A stretch of DNA of 64,000 bases from Thioalkalicoccus limnaeus (GTDB lineage Bacteria > Pseudomonadota > Gammaproteobacteria > Chromatiales > Chromatiaceae): assembly GCF_041197575.1 (NCBI RefSeq), contig NZ_JBDKXB010000008.1, forward strand, positions 65,153 through 129,152, in the 5' to 3' direction. This document shows positions 8,608 through 17,724 of this stretch, in pieces. The notes under the pieces are model-generated. The model was not told the origin of the DNA. It saw nothing but the letters and a program-made list of their open reading frames with translations, and made no database searches. The translations under genes and the position numbers were made by a program. Positions within the stretch are counted from its first letter, which is position 1; each line of letters begins with the position of its first letter.

Positions 8608-10032
8608 TCAGCCGCTGATGCGCAACCGCTGGCCTACCCGGATCGTGTTGTCGTTCGGCGCCATCTGGTTGAGGCGGCGCAATTCATCGACGCTCAACTC
8701 ATATCGCAGCGCGACACGATACAGGTTCTCGTTGGGCTGGACCACATGATGACGAACCGGCGCCTGCGCCGGCGCGACCCGGCTGGCCGCTGGTCTCGCT
8801 GGGGGTGCCGGAGGCGCAGCCGCGCGGGGGGGCGTCGTCTGAGCGACCAGGATCGCCCGCGGCTCGGGATGGCCGGCCACTCGGTGCAATGCGCCACGCG
8901 GCAGCCACACGGTACTGCCGGCCGGCAGCGTCGCCTGACCGTTACGAACCGGATCGCGCCACGCGAGATTCAGGTCCGCGAGCTGCGGTACTGACACCCC
9001 ATAATGCCGGGCGACATCCGTGGCCAACAGGTCACGACGCAGAATCAAACGATCCTCCTGGAGCGGTTGCGCGAACCGGACCCCTTCCGGGAAGTGGCGA
9101 TGCGGTTGGCTCGCCACCTCGCGCGCCGCCAGGAAACTCGCATAGAAATTCCTGGACGAGAAGCCGAACGCTCGGCCGCGATAGTTTCGCGCGATCGCCC
9201 CGAAATCATCCCCGAACTGGGCACGTGCGTTCAGCATGCCCCCGACGCCATGATTGTACGAGGTCACGGCCAACGGCCAACTGCCGAGACGATTGTGCGC
9301 GTTGCGCAGGTAACGCGCCGCTGCGTCGGCGGCGATGACCGGATCGAGGCGTTCGTCGACAGCGGAGGTCACGCGCATGTACTCTCGACCCGTGGCAGGC
9401 ATGAATTGCCAGACCCCGGCCGCACCGACGCCGGATCGAGCATTCAGCTGAAACGACGACTCGACGTGCGGAAGGTAAGCGAGATCCTCGGGCACCCCAT
9501 GAGTCCGCATGATGTCGCGGAAGATGGCGTCGTACCGCCCGCTGATTTCCAGCCCGCGATGGAAGCGTTCGCGCAAACCGCGCTGGACGCGGATCCGTTC
9601 GGAGGCCCCGGCGACCGCGTTCGGGCCTCCGGCCGACACGAGCCGATCCCGCAATTCCCGCTCATCACGGCTCAAGCGCTGACCGGACGCATGCTTGATC
9701 TCGAGGTCCGCGAGGCGTCGCTGATGATACAGGCGGCGCGCCTGAACGAAATCACGCTGTTCGGGCGTGTATCCCTCACGCACCGGCCCCGGCAACCTGG
9801 CTACCTCGTAGACGACCCCGAGATGCTCGTTGTCATGGATCGCCACCTCTCCGCGGCTCCAGGAGGCGTAGACATTGCGCCAAAAGGCGACATTGTCGGC
9901 GATCTCCGGCGGTTCCGGGAAGACTCCGGTCGCACGGTAGTCAACTCGTTCCGGTGCGGAGGCGCATCCGGCCAGCAACAGGATCAAAACAAGCAGCAAC
10001 GGCAGACGCCGGTCCGCAATCGATTCGAACAT
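8608..10032 (-). CDS. mltD: Membrane-bound lytic murein transglycosylase D with LysM domain
   Basis: A 474-residue lipoprotein that cleaves peptidoglycan glycan strands to 1,6-anhydro products. A signal peptide ends in LLLAGC (lipobox). The SLT domain follows, with the catalytic Glu in HVESSFQLNARS, then VGAAGVWQFMPATG and SYNHGVGG. After a Pro/Ala-rich linker the last about 50 residues form a LysM domain (VVQPNENLYRVALRY, then NTIRVGQRLRIS). ATG 10032 was chosen over in-frame upstream codons because it directly precedes the charged n-region of the signal. Typical MltD carries two LysM modules; here one is clear and a degenerate one lies near TDVARHYGVSVPQLADLN. Confidence 0.9.
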   Translation of the reverse strand: MFESIADRRLPLLLVLILLLAGCASAPERVDYRATGVFPEPPEIADNVAFWRNVYASWSRGEVAIHDNEHLGVVYEVARLPGPVREGYTPEQRDFVQARRLYHQRRLADLEIKHASGQRLSRDERELRDRLVSAGGPNAVAGASERIRVQRGLRERFHRGLEISGRYDAIFRDIMRTHGVPEDLAYLPHVESSFQLNARSGVGAAGVWQFMPATGREYMRVTSAVDERLDPVIAADAAARYLRNAHNRLGSWPLAVTSYNHGVGGMLNARAQFGDDFGAIARNYRGRAFGFSSRNFYASFLAAREVASQPHRHFPEGVRFAQPLQEDRLILRRDLLATDVARHYGVSVPQLADLNLAWRDPVRNGQATLPAGSTVWLPRGALHRVAGHPEPRAILVAQTTPPRAAAPPAPPARPAASRVAPAQAPVRHHVVQPNENLYRVALRYELSVDELRRLNQMAPNDNTIRVGQRLRISG

Positions 10033-10220
10033 GGTCGACCCCCTCCCAAAACGCTGGCCGTGCGCGTCTGTATCATAGACGCACACGCCGGTCAGCAGCG
10101 CACGAGCGGCCAGGTACCCCCCGAGCCGCCTCAACCCCTTATAGAGTAGTCTGGCCGAGTCTCTTTGCCCAGTCCGGAATGACCCTAAGTCTTTCGTGCA
10201 TCCAGAGGCTTATCGCGCAT

Positions 10221-11225
10221 TCATCGCCAACTGGGTAAACTGTCGGCCGTTGTCATGCGCAGCCAGGCCCCGGCGATTTCGGTGGCCAAGCGTTCGCTGA
10301 GGCGCTCCCACAGATCGCCTTTTTTCGTGAAATCAACGAACTTTTCCGCGCCGATCAACTCGCGCGCGACGTAACTGGCACTACCCAAGCCATCGACCAA
10401 GCCCATCTCGACGCTCTGCTCGCCACTCCAGAACAAGCCGCTGAAGATCGCCTCATCCCCATTGAGACGGTCGCCACGGCCGGCCTTCACGGCTGCGATG
10501 AATTGCTGATGCAACTCATCGAGGACCCCTTGGAGAAAATCCCGTTGCTTGTCGGTCATCGGCGAGAAGGGATCCAGAATCCCCTTGTTCTGGCCGGCCG
10601 TCATCAGGCGCCGCTCGATACCGAGCTTGTCGATCAGTTCCTCCAGACCGAAGCCATCGATCCGCACCCCGATCGATCCGATCAGGCTTGCCTTATCCGC
10701 ATAGATCTCGTCAGCCGCGACGGCGATGTAATAGGCTCCCGACGCGCACAGGTCGGCCGCCACCGCGTAGACCGGCATCGCCCGGTCGTGATCCTCGAGA
10801 TACTGGGCCTTGAGCCGCCGGATCTCGTCGTTGATGTATCCAGCCTGCACGGGGCTCCCACCGGGACTGTTGATACGCAGGACCACGCCACGCGTGCGCT
10901 CGTCCTCGAAGGCGGCCCGCAGCGCCCCGACGACGCGGTCCGCGCTGGCTCGCGTATCCGGCGCGATGATCCCTTTGACCTCGATCAGGGCCGTATGTCC
11001 CTCGCCGTCCCTGACGCGATCGACCAGATCCTCGGCATAAAAGGAAATCAGGACCGCGAACAGGTAGACGAGGAACAACCCCTTGAAAAAACTCGACCAA
11101 CGCCGTCGACGACGGCGCTCGCGCAGGTACTCGTTGGCCATGTGCCCGATCATGGCCTGCTCCCAGTTAGGGGCACCCGGCTGGGGCAAATCCCGACCAG
11201 CTCGTCTCCAGAATCGCCAATTCAT
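10221..11225 (-). CDS. sppA: Signal peptide peptidase SppA-like, S49 serine protease
   Basis: A 334-residue S49 protease with one N-terminal membrane helix (about residues 46-65) preceded by an Arg-rich run, so the catalytic part should be outside the cytoplasmic membrane. Family landmarks are RINSPGGSPVQ (oxyanion region), the nucleophile Ser in DLCASGAYYIA, and the general-base Lys in DKASLIGSIGV. It is the short single-domain form rather than the 67-kDa form of E. coli. It overlaps the HAD gene by 4 bp and is followed by mltD; the rluC-HAD-sppA order is common in Gammaproteobacteria. Confidence 0.9.
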   Translation of the reverse strand: MNWRFWRRAGRDLPQPGAPNWEQAMIGHMANEYLRERRRRRRWSSFFKGLFLVYLFAVLISFYAEDLVDRVRDGEGHTALIEVKGIIAPDTRASADRVVGALRAAFEDERTRGVVLRINSPGGSPVQAGYINDEIRRLKAQYLEDHDRAMPVYAVAADLCASGAYYIAVAADEIYADKASLIGSIGVRIDGFGLEELIDKLGIERRLMTAGQNKGILDPFSPMTDKQRDFLQGVLDELHQQFIAAVKAGRGDRLNGDEAIFSGLFWSGEQSVEMGLVDGLGSASYVARELIGAEKFVDFTKKGDLWERLSERLATEIAGAWLRMTTADSLPSWR

Positions 11226-11941
11226 GTTGTTCCTTCTCTTCTATCTCGTTCGTTGCCGGACCCCGGACCTGACTGGCCATCGGGGATCGGATCGTGACAT
11301 TCCAACCAGGCCGGCAGCTCGCCCAGCACCTCGAGGCAGCCCAGCGGGCGATGTGCGAGCAATCGTTCGCGCGCGTGGACGCCGTAAGCAACGGCCAAGG
11401 CACCGACACCCGCGTTACGGGCCATTTCCATGTCGTACTCGGTATCGCCGACCATCAAGGTCTCGCTCGGCGCGATCCGCAGCTCGTCCATCAGCTGGAG
11501 CAGCATCTCCGGGTGGGGCTTCGATCGCGTCTCATCCGCGCACCGCGTCGCTTGAAAGAACCCATCGAGCGACGTGGTAGCCAACGCCTCGTCGAGCCCA
11601 CGACGGCTCTTTCCGGTCGCGACGCCCAACCGGTAGCCGCGTCGGTCCAGCCACGAGAGGATGGCACGAGCATCCGGGAAAAGCTCCGATGGTGTCTCGT
11701 TGCCGCCCAGAAAATGCGTACGATAACGATCCTCGACCGCCCGCCGGGCCTCGATGTCGGCGTCCGGCCACAGCATCGCCATCGCCTCCTCCAGCCCGAG
11801 TCCGATCACGTTGCGCGCTGCCTCGACGGGCGGCGGCGGTTCACCGATATCGACGAACGCCGCTTGAATGCACGCGACGATCCGGGCCTCCGAATCCATC
11901 AGAGTCCCATCCCAGTCGAACACGATCAGCCTCAGACTCAC
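11222..11941 (-). CDS. HAD-IA family hydrolase, phosphoglycolate phosphatase-like
   Basis: A 239-residue haloacid dehalogenase-type phosphatase. Motif I is FDWDGTLMDSE (Asp nucleophile and acid/base), motif II lies around GVATGKS, the Lys motif around SKPHPEM, and motif IV is VGDTEYDMEMA. The alpha-helical cap lies between motif I and II. Start is a GTG overlapping the rluC stop as GTGA, and the end overlaps sppA as ATGA, so the three genes are translationally coupled. Substrate not predictable; phosphoglycolate or sugar phosphates are usual for this subfamily. Confidence 0.87.
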   Translation of the reverse strand: MSLRLIVFDWDGTLMDSEARIVACIQAAFVDIGEPPPPVEAARNVIGLGLEEAMAMLWPDADIEARRAVEDRYRTHFLGGNETPSELFPDARAILSWLDRRGYRLGVATGKSRRGLDEALATTSLDGFFQATRCADETRSKPHPEMLLQLMDELRIAPSETLMVGDTEYDMEMARNAGVGALAVAYGVHARERLLAHRPLGCLEVLGELPAWLECHDPIPDGQSGPGSGNERDRREGTT

Positions 11942-12954
11942 GATGGACCTCCCAAGGTCATCAATAGCGCCTCCAATTCATCCGGAAGTGGCGCCTGCAC
12001 ACGCAGCCGCCGACCATCGGCGAGTCCCGGTATCCCGAGACTCGCCGCATGCAGGAAAAGCCGCTTCAGCCCGCGTTGGCGAAACCGGCGGTTCGACTCG
12101 GCGGCGCCATATTTCTCGTCCCCGGCCACGGGTTGTCCGAGATAAGCGGCATGAACCCGAATCTGATGCGTGCGCCCGGTCAAGGGTTGCACCTCGACCA
12201 GGGTCGCCCCGGGCAGCACGCGCAGACGCCGGAACCGCGTCCTCGCCGGCTTGCCGTCGCGTGCGTCGACACAGACCATCCGCTCGCCGCCGCGCAGGCG
12301 ATACTTGCGCAGTGGGGCTTCCACCACCACTTCGGTCCGCGGTAGTTCGCCGACCAGCAGCGCCAAATAGCGCTTGTCGATATCCTGTTCACGCAGAAGA
12401 CGATGCAATTCGCGCAGCAGACTGCGCCGCTTGCTGATCAACAAGCAGCCCGAGGTCTCGCGATCCAGACGATGCACCAGCTCGAGACCCTGCTCCGGGC
12501 GGGCCACGCGAACCTGCTCGATCAAACCATGACTGAGCCCGCTGCCGCCATGGACAGCCAGACCAGATGGTTTATCCAGGATCAAGAGGGCATCATCCTC
12601 GTACAGGACCGCGTCGTCGATCCACGTCAGTCCGTGCCTCGGCGGATCCGGTGCGTCGGACGCCGCCGCCATCCGCAAGGGAGGGATCCGTATCTCATCG
12701 CCGGAACACAGACGGTAGTCGGGCTTGACGCGACCTTTGTTGACCCGCACCTCCCCTCGGCGAAGCAGGCGATAAATCCGACTCCTCGGCACACCCTTGA
12801 GATGACCGATCAGAAAGTTGTCGATCCGCTGCCCGGCGCCATCGCAATCGATACGCAACCATCGCGGACCAGGATCGGCAAGACTCGACGAACACGATGA
12901 CGCGGCCACAGGCATCAATTGATGGGAAGTATGAAGGTTGCTAATATCGGTCAC
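11938..12954 (-). CDS. rluC: 23S rRNA pseudouridine synthase RluC
   Basis: A 338-residue pseudouridine synthase of the RluA family. An S4 RNA-binding domain (about residues 35-90, with GQRIDNFL and GEVRVNKGR) precedes the catalytic domain whose nucleophilic Asp lies in HRLDRETSG. RluC modifies U955, U2504 and U2580 of 23S rRNA in E. coli. The outer start is a GTG at 12954; an ATG at 12915 would also leave a normal-length N-terminus and neither has a clear ribosome site. The gene is divergent from rne, as in E. coli, which supports RluC over RluD. Confidence 0.9.
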   Translation of the reverse strand: MTDISNLHTSHQLMPVAASSCSSSLADPGPRWLRIDCDGAGQRIDNFLIGHLKGVPRSRIYRLLRRGEVRVNKGRVKPDYRLCSGDEIRIPPLRMAAASDAPDPPRHGLTWIDDAVLYEDDALLILDKPSGLAVHGGSGLSHGLIEQVRVARPEQGLELVHRLDRETSGCLLISKRRSLLRELHRLLREQDIDKRYLALLVGELPRTEVVVEAPLRKYRLRGGERMVCVDARDGKPARTRFRRLRVLPGATLVEVQPLTGRTHQIRVHAAYLGQPVAGDEKYGAAESNRRFRQRGLKRLFLHAASLGIPGLADGRRLRVQAPLPDELEALLMTLGGPS

Positions 12955-13466
12955 TTGCGCTGCCCAATCCTTAAGCGAATTTTCGGGCGGCTAGCCCCCT
13001 TGACCGGCCCCAGGCCCGGACCGATGCGTACACGCCGTCGCCGACCCTCCGACCACGCAGGGCATCCGAGACGACCGGAGGCAAAGGTCCCAACCAGGTT
13101 CGGCGAGGGTGGGCGGATTGTACACCGAGATATCCGCTGGTGCGTCTTCAGCCGGGCTTGGCTGCGCAAGCGTAAGCCCCGGCGCCCTACTAGCCTCCTC
13201 CGGGACTGCGAACGAACCTCGCCGCAGATCCCACTGAACCACCGCCGTCTTTGCGGCGGTACCCTATTTGAATACCTGCGGCACGGTCCACTCCATGCAA
13301 CCTTGGCCGGACGTTGACGAGAACCCATCATCCCGCTGCCTTCCAGCTCGGAACGGGGCTCTGGGTCAAGGCGGCAGAACACGGAACGCGGGTCGCTTCG
13401 CGACGAACGGGATTCGCGCTGTGACTTCGGGCTGGGGCACGTGCCGATGGACGAAACAGGAACCAC
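12955..13466. promoter_or_regulatory. rluC-rne divergent region with long rne leader
   Basis: About 510 bp without a gene between rluC and rne. In enteric bacteria rne has a long structured 5' leader through which RNase E controls its own level. The stretch here has room for both promoters and such a leader, and contains the hairpin listed separately. Promoter hexamers could not be assigned with confidence. Confidence 0.5.
13241..13260 (+). promoter_or_regulatory. Hairpin in rne 5' leader, possible autoregulation element
   Basis: ACCGCCG and TGCGGCGGT form a 7-bp GC stem closed by a U-G pair around a CUUU loop, followed by an AU-richer single-stranded run. It lies about 206 nt before the rne start codon. 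This is where a conserved rne 5'-UTR element would be expected, but equivalence to the enteric hp2/hp3 hairpins is inference. Confidence 0.4.
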
Positions 13467-16400
13467 ATGAAACGAATGCTGATCAACGCGACGCAACCAG
13501 AAGAATTGCGCGTCGCGACCGTTGACGGTCAACAGCTTTACAACCTGGATATCGAATCCCCCGGGCGGGAACAGAAAAAAGCCAATATCTACAAGGGTCG
13601 GATTACACGAATCGAACCGAGCCTCGAGGCCGCGTTCGTCGATTATGGCGCCGAACGCCACGGCTTCCTACCCCTCAAGGAGATCGCACGCTCCAATTTC
13701 GACCCGGACGGCGTCAAGCCCGGCACGCGCATCAATATTCGCGACGCGATCAAAGAAGGACGCGAAGTCGTCGTTCAGATCGACAAGGAAGAACGAGGCA
13801 GCAAAGGGGCGGCACTGACCACCTTCATCTCGCTGGCCGGTCGTTACCTGGTCTTGATGCCGAACAATCCCCGCGCCGGCGGCGTCTCGCGGCGCATCGA
13901 GGGGGAGGATCGCACCGAGCTGCGCGCAGCCATGAGTCAATTGCAGATTCCCGAGGACATGGGACTCATTGTCCGAACGGCAGGGGTCGGCAAGAACGTC
14001 GAAGAGCTGCAATGGGACCTGGACTACCTGCTCCAACTGTGGCGCGCGATCGAGAAGTCGGCGGCCGAGCGCGCGGCCCCGTTTCTGATCTATCAGGAAA
14101 GCGACGTCATCATTCGATCGATTCGCGACTATTTGCGCGCCGACATCGGCGAGATCGTGATCGACGACCGCAAGGTTTACGAGAAGGCCGAGCAGTTCAT
14201 GCGCCAGGTCATGCCCGGGAACCTGAAAAAACTGCGCCTCTATGAGGATGAGGTACCGCTCTTCACGCGGTACCAGATCGAGAGTCAGATCGAATCCGTC
14301 TTCCAGCGGATGGTGCAGCTCCCATCTGGCGGTTCGATCGTCATCGATCATACCGAAGCCTTGACGTCGATTGACATCAACTCGGCCCGCGCGACCAAGG
14401 GGGCCGACATCGAAGAAACCGCGCTGAACACGAACCTGGAGGCGGCCGATGAGATCGCCCGGCAACTGCGGTTACGCGATCTCGGCGGCCTGTTCGTCAT
14501 CGATTTCATCGACATGACGCCGGCAAAACATCAACGCGAGGTCGAGAATCGGCTGCGCGAAGCACTCAAACAAGACCGAGCCCGTGTTCAGGTTGCGCGG
14601 ATCTCCCGTTTCGGCCTGCTCGAGATGTCCCGCCAACGTCTGCGGCCATCGCTCGGCGAAGCCAGCCAACAGGTGTGCCCGCGCTGCCGCGGTCAGGGCA
14701 CCATCCGCAGCGTCGAGTCCCTGTCGCTGTCGATCCTCCGCATCATCGAAGAGGAGGCGATGAAGGACAATACGCAGCGCATCCTCGCGCGCTTGCCCGT
14801 CGATGTCGCGACCTTCTTGCTCAACGAGAAGCGACGCAGCATCCTCGACATCGAGCAGCGCCAGGATATCGAGGTCATCCTGTTGCCGACCAAGCATCTG
14901 GAGACCCCCGACTACACGATCGAGCGGATCCGCTCGCAAGATCTGGCCAAGTATCCAAGAGAACAGGCCAGCTATGCCTACACAGCGACGACCGAGAGCC
15001 CGGCGCTCGCCGCGGGGCGCGCACCCGAGGCCCTCAAGCTGCAGGAACCAGCCGTCAAGCACATGACGCCGCTCTCGCCGGCGCCACGGCCGTCCGAGCC
15101 CGAGGCGCTCCGCACCCGACCAGCGGCCTACCCGCGCCCGCCGGGCCGTGTTCAGTCGCTGTCGTCCGAACCCACGCCGGGGACCGGTGCCGAGCGGCAT
15201 CCGGAGCCCTTGTTGAAAAGGATCTGGACCAGCATCTTCACGCCGCGTCCCCATTCCGACGACGAGACATCGGCCCACCCCCCCGGTCCGGCTTATCGCC
15301 GCGACCACGAATCCGACCCAGGCGCCGAGGCGTCGTATAAGGGCCGCGACCAGGATGACGGGGACAAGGACCAACCGAGGCACCGCGTCGACCAGGGCTC
15401 GAGCCAAAAGCGACCTATACCAGCCTCGATCGCCGGACCCGCCCTGGCGGAAGGGACGCTGTCGCACCGCCGTGACGGCCCGACCGCCAACGGTGAAGCG
15501 GACCACGGCCGAGCCAATGAACGTCGCTCCCGCGGGCGCGGCCGGCGTCCCGGCGTCGATGGATCGCGCCGCGGTGACCCACGCGGGCGCGGATCGTCTG
15601 GCCAAGAGGAGCGAGGCGATTCCGCGCACGATCAGTCCAAACCGGACAATAGCGCCACGGGATCGAATCGACCGTCGCCTTCGCGAGGCGTTGAAGCCAA
15701 CGGGAAGCGACCGGCGACGACCGCCGACACGACGGCGGCGAGTCAAGGCCGGGCGCTGATGCTCCCGACCGACGCTGTCGTTGCGCCATCGACAATCCAG
15801 CCACCTCGGCTGCCCACTGCCGTTCCCGACGACGAGGCACCGACCGACCAGCAGGGATCCGAGGTGGTGTCCGCGAATCCGACCGATCAAGCACCGACCA
15901 AATCCCGCTCGAGTCGCCGACGGCGCGGCGGGCGTGGTCGCCGGCGCCCTGCCAGCCAGCGCGACGACGCGAGACCGGCCCCCGGCGAGGATTCGATCCC
16001 AACGCAGGGGGCTCCAACCGCGGAAGGGACAGCACCGGCGCGAACCGAGTCCCGGCCTGACGAAGCCGCGCCGCGGACGCCGAGCGGCCAGTCGCTCGTT
16101 GCGAGCGACTCGGCGCCCTCGTCCTCCACTGGTCCACAGCCTTCCACCGACTCGACCGCCATCGGCGGTGCGCCACAACCGTCTATGAGCGACAGATCGC
16201 CGCAGGGCGCGGCGCCCGGACCGGGCTTGACCGATCCAGCGGTGGCGACGGGACCGACGGCCGGTCATGCGGCGTCTCGGGGTGCCGACTCGGATGCCGA
16301 CTCCGGGTCGCACGCGCCGCAGTCGGTGGAGCCGGATCTACCCCCGGCAAGGACCACGGTCCCGTCATCGGAGGCCACCAGCCGGCTCGCCCCCGAACCG

Positions 16401-16682
16401 TCGGAGCGAGACCGCGATCACCCGTTTACGCCGCGACCGGACGCGGATGTCAGCCATAGGGAGTCGGGGCGAACAGACGCGCCGACCGACCATCTGGACG
16501 CCCCGAAACCGGCACCCGCGAGGCCGGCTGGTTCGGCCGCCACCATCGCCGACCCAGGTCCCGCGACCGGCGACCCGGCGCCGGATGCAGCCGGACCCGC
16601 TCCGCGCCGACAGGAGGGCGGCTCGTCGCATCCAGGACCTGTCGCAGACGGCTCGGGAGATGCGGATTCGCGGTCATCCTGA
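13467..16682 (+). CDS. rne: Ribonuclease E
   Basis: A 1071-residue endoribonuclease E. The N-terminal catalytic half is highly recognisable: MKRMLINAT start, S1 domain (about residues 36-120), the DNase I-like core with catalytic Asp in TSIDINSARAT (about 303) and VIDFIDM (about 346), and the zinc-link CPRC at about 406-409. The rest (about 530-1071) is predicted disordered, rich in Pro, Ala, Arg, Asp and Ser, with Arg-rich patches (RRSRGRGRRPG; SSRRRRGGRGRR) of the kind that bind RNA and helicase in the degradosome. No RNase G-like truncation. Acts at the inner face of the membrane in rRNA, tRNA and mRNA processing. Confidence 0.95.
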   Translation: MKRMLINATQPEELRVATVDGQQLYNLDIESPGREQKKANIYKGRITRIEPSLEAAFVDYGAERHGFLPLKEIARSNFDPDGVKPGTRINIRDAIKEGREVVVQIDKEERGSKGAALTTFISLAGRYLVLMPNNPRAGGVSRRIEGEDRTELRAAMSQLQIPEDMGLIVRTAGVGKNVEELQWDLDYLLQLWRAIEKSAAERAAPFLIYQESDVIIRSIRDYLRADIGEIVIDDRKVYEKAEQFMRQVMPGNLKKLRLYEDEVPLFTRYQIESQIESVFQRMVQLPSGGSIVIDHTEALTSIDINSARATKGADIEETALNTNLEAADEIARQLRLRDLGGLFVIDFIDMTPAKHQREVENRLREALKQDRARVQVARISRFGLLEMSRQRLRPSLGEASQQVCPRCRGQGTIRSVESLSLSILRIIEEEAMKDNTQRILARLPVDVATFLLNEKRRSILDIEQRQDIEVILLPTKHLETPDYTIERIRSQDLAKYPREQASYAYTATTESPALAAGRAPEALKLQEPAVKHMTPLSPAPRPSEPEALRTRPAAYPRPPGRVQSLSSEPTPGTGAERHPEPLLKRIWTSIFTPRPHSDDETSAHPPGPAYRRDHESDPGAEASYKGRDQDDGDKDQPRHRVDQGSSQKRPIPASIAGPALAEGTLSHRRDGPTANGEADHGRANERRSRGRGRRPGVDGSRRGDPRGRGSSGQEERGDSAHDQSKPDNSATGSNRPSPSRGVEANGKRPATTADTTAASQGRALMLPTDAVVAPSTIQPPRLPTAVPDDEAPTDQQGSEVVSANPTDQAPTKSRSSRRRRGGRGRRRPASQRDDARPAPGEDSIPTQGAPTAEGTAPARTESRPDEAAPRTPSGQSLVASDSAPSSSTGPQPSTDSTAIGGAPQPSMSDRSPQGAAPGPGLTDPAVATGPTAGHAASRGADSDADSGSHAPQSVEPDLPPARTTVPSSEATSRLAPEPSERDRDHPFTPRPDADVSHRESGRTDAPTDHLDAPKPAPARPAGSAATIADPGPATGDPAPDAAGPAPRRQEGGSSHPGPVADGSGDADSRSS

Positions 16683-16815
16683 CCAGAAACGCGCCCTGGC
16701 GGCGCGGGGTCACCATGGCCATGGTGGCCCCGCGTCGCTCGCGTGAGCCGCGAACCGTTCGCGCCTCCCGATCGCTTCTCGTCCACCGAGGCGCAGACCT
16801 GGTTTGCTCACGCGG

Positions 16816-17313
16816 TCAATCGTCGACGAGATGCCGGCGACGGATGTCGGCGAGCAGACCCTGCGCGGCCGCCTCGACCATGTCGAAGACCCGCTCGAAA
16901 CCATTCGGCCCGCCGTAATAGGGGTCCGGCACCTCGCGGTTCGGCCACTCCGGCGCGAAGTCCATGAATAACTTGAGCTTATGAGCCTCACTGCGAGGAC
17001 AGATCTGCGCCAGCAACCGCCGGTTGTCGTCGTCCATCGCTAACACATAGTGGAAACTGGCGAAATCCTCGACCACCACTTGGCGGGCACGGATTCGACT
17101 CAGATCGATGCCGCGGGCCCGAGCGGTCTTCTGCGCACGCGGATCCGGCGGATCTCCGACATGGTAAGCATGGGTACCAGCCGAATCCGTCACGATCCGA
17201 TGCGCGACCCCGGCATCTTCGATCAGCCGTCCAAACACGCCTTCCGCAGTCGGGGACCGGCAGATATTCCCCATGCAAACGAAAAGCACTCTGACAGGCA
17301 AAGCCTTGTTCAT
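16816..17313 (-). CDS. Low-molecular-weight protein-tyrosine phosphatase
   Basis: A 165-residue phosphatase with the P-loop CMGNICRSP at the N-terminus (Cys nucleophile, Arg six residues later) and the general-acid Asp in PDPYYGG. Length and motifs match the family throughout. In several Gammaproteobacteria a gene of this family follows kdsB directly and is followed by murB and rne; here it lies between kdsB and rne on the expected strand, but murB is absent and a 411-bp gap separates it from kdsB. Its targets may be capsule or exopolysaccharide tyrosine kinases, but none is in the window. Confidence 0.9.
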   Translation of the reverse strand: MNKALPVRVLFVCMGNICRSPTAEGVFGRLIEDAGVAHRIVTDSAGTHAYHVGDPPDPRAQKTARARGIDLSRIRARQVVVEDFASFHYVLAMDDDNRRLLAQICPRSEAHKLKLFMDFAPEWPNREVPDPYYGGPNGFERVFDMVEAAAQGLLADIRRRHLVDD

Positions 17314-17724
17314 AGGATGTCCCCCATAGCCGGCGGGTCAATGCCGCACCGAATGCCACCGCGAAGCAGGCACCAACTGGTCAGCCGCGATGATAACGCA
17401 AGGCGTCATCCACCCGTGCTTCGGACAGGCACGATCCGAGTGCCGAGACTGGGATCGCCATGATGCACTGCACCAGCTTGAGGCATCGCGGGATCACAGC
17501 GTGCGACCAGAGCACCCAGACCGACCGAAAAAATGGCCCGTGAAGCGATGCCAAGATGCGATAGAACAAACACTAACCTTGAAACACAGCGGCGATGGAG
17601 CGAGGTAGGCACAGATCATGCTTAATCAAACTCGAAAAGGCACTCTGCCCCATCGTCTGCGTTCTCTGACCTCCTCAGTGGTGATTTACCCCCGCCTCAC
17701 AGCGGGGGCATTTTTTTCCGCCGA
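17314..17724. other. Gap between phosphatase gene and kdsB with plus-strand terminator
   Basis: A 411-bp stretch without a protein gene. The last about 170 bp are less GC-rich than the neighbours and end in a textbook intrinsic terminator on the plus strand. No plus-strand gene lies upstream, so a small RNA transcribed rightward is the simplest reading. It would carry a CCUCCU run that could pair with ribosome-binding sites. Confidence 0.4.
17689..17717 (+). terminator. Intrinsic terminator without an assigned gene
   Basis: CCCCCGC and GCGGGGG form a perfect 7-bp stem around a 6-nt loop (CTCACA), followed after CA by seven Ts. On the minus strand the run is upstream As, so it cannot efficiently terminate kdsB, whose stop codon lies only 8 bp away. 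It therefore works rightward. Confidence 0.8.

Noticed and set aside
14472..16313. 613-codon open frame antisense to the rne tail
   Set aside because: Composition is Arg/Gly/Ser-rich without family motifs and follows from the GC-rich codons of rne on the other strand.
17579..17608. TTGAAA with a downstream -10 as promoter of the candidate small RNA
   Set aside because: No acceptable -10 hexamer at 16-18 bp spacing, so no promoter call is made.
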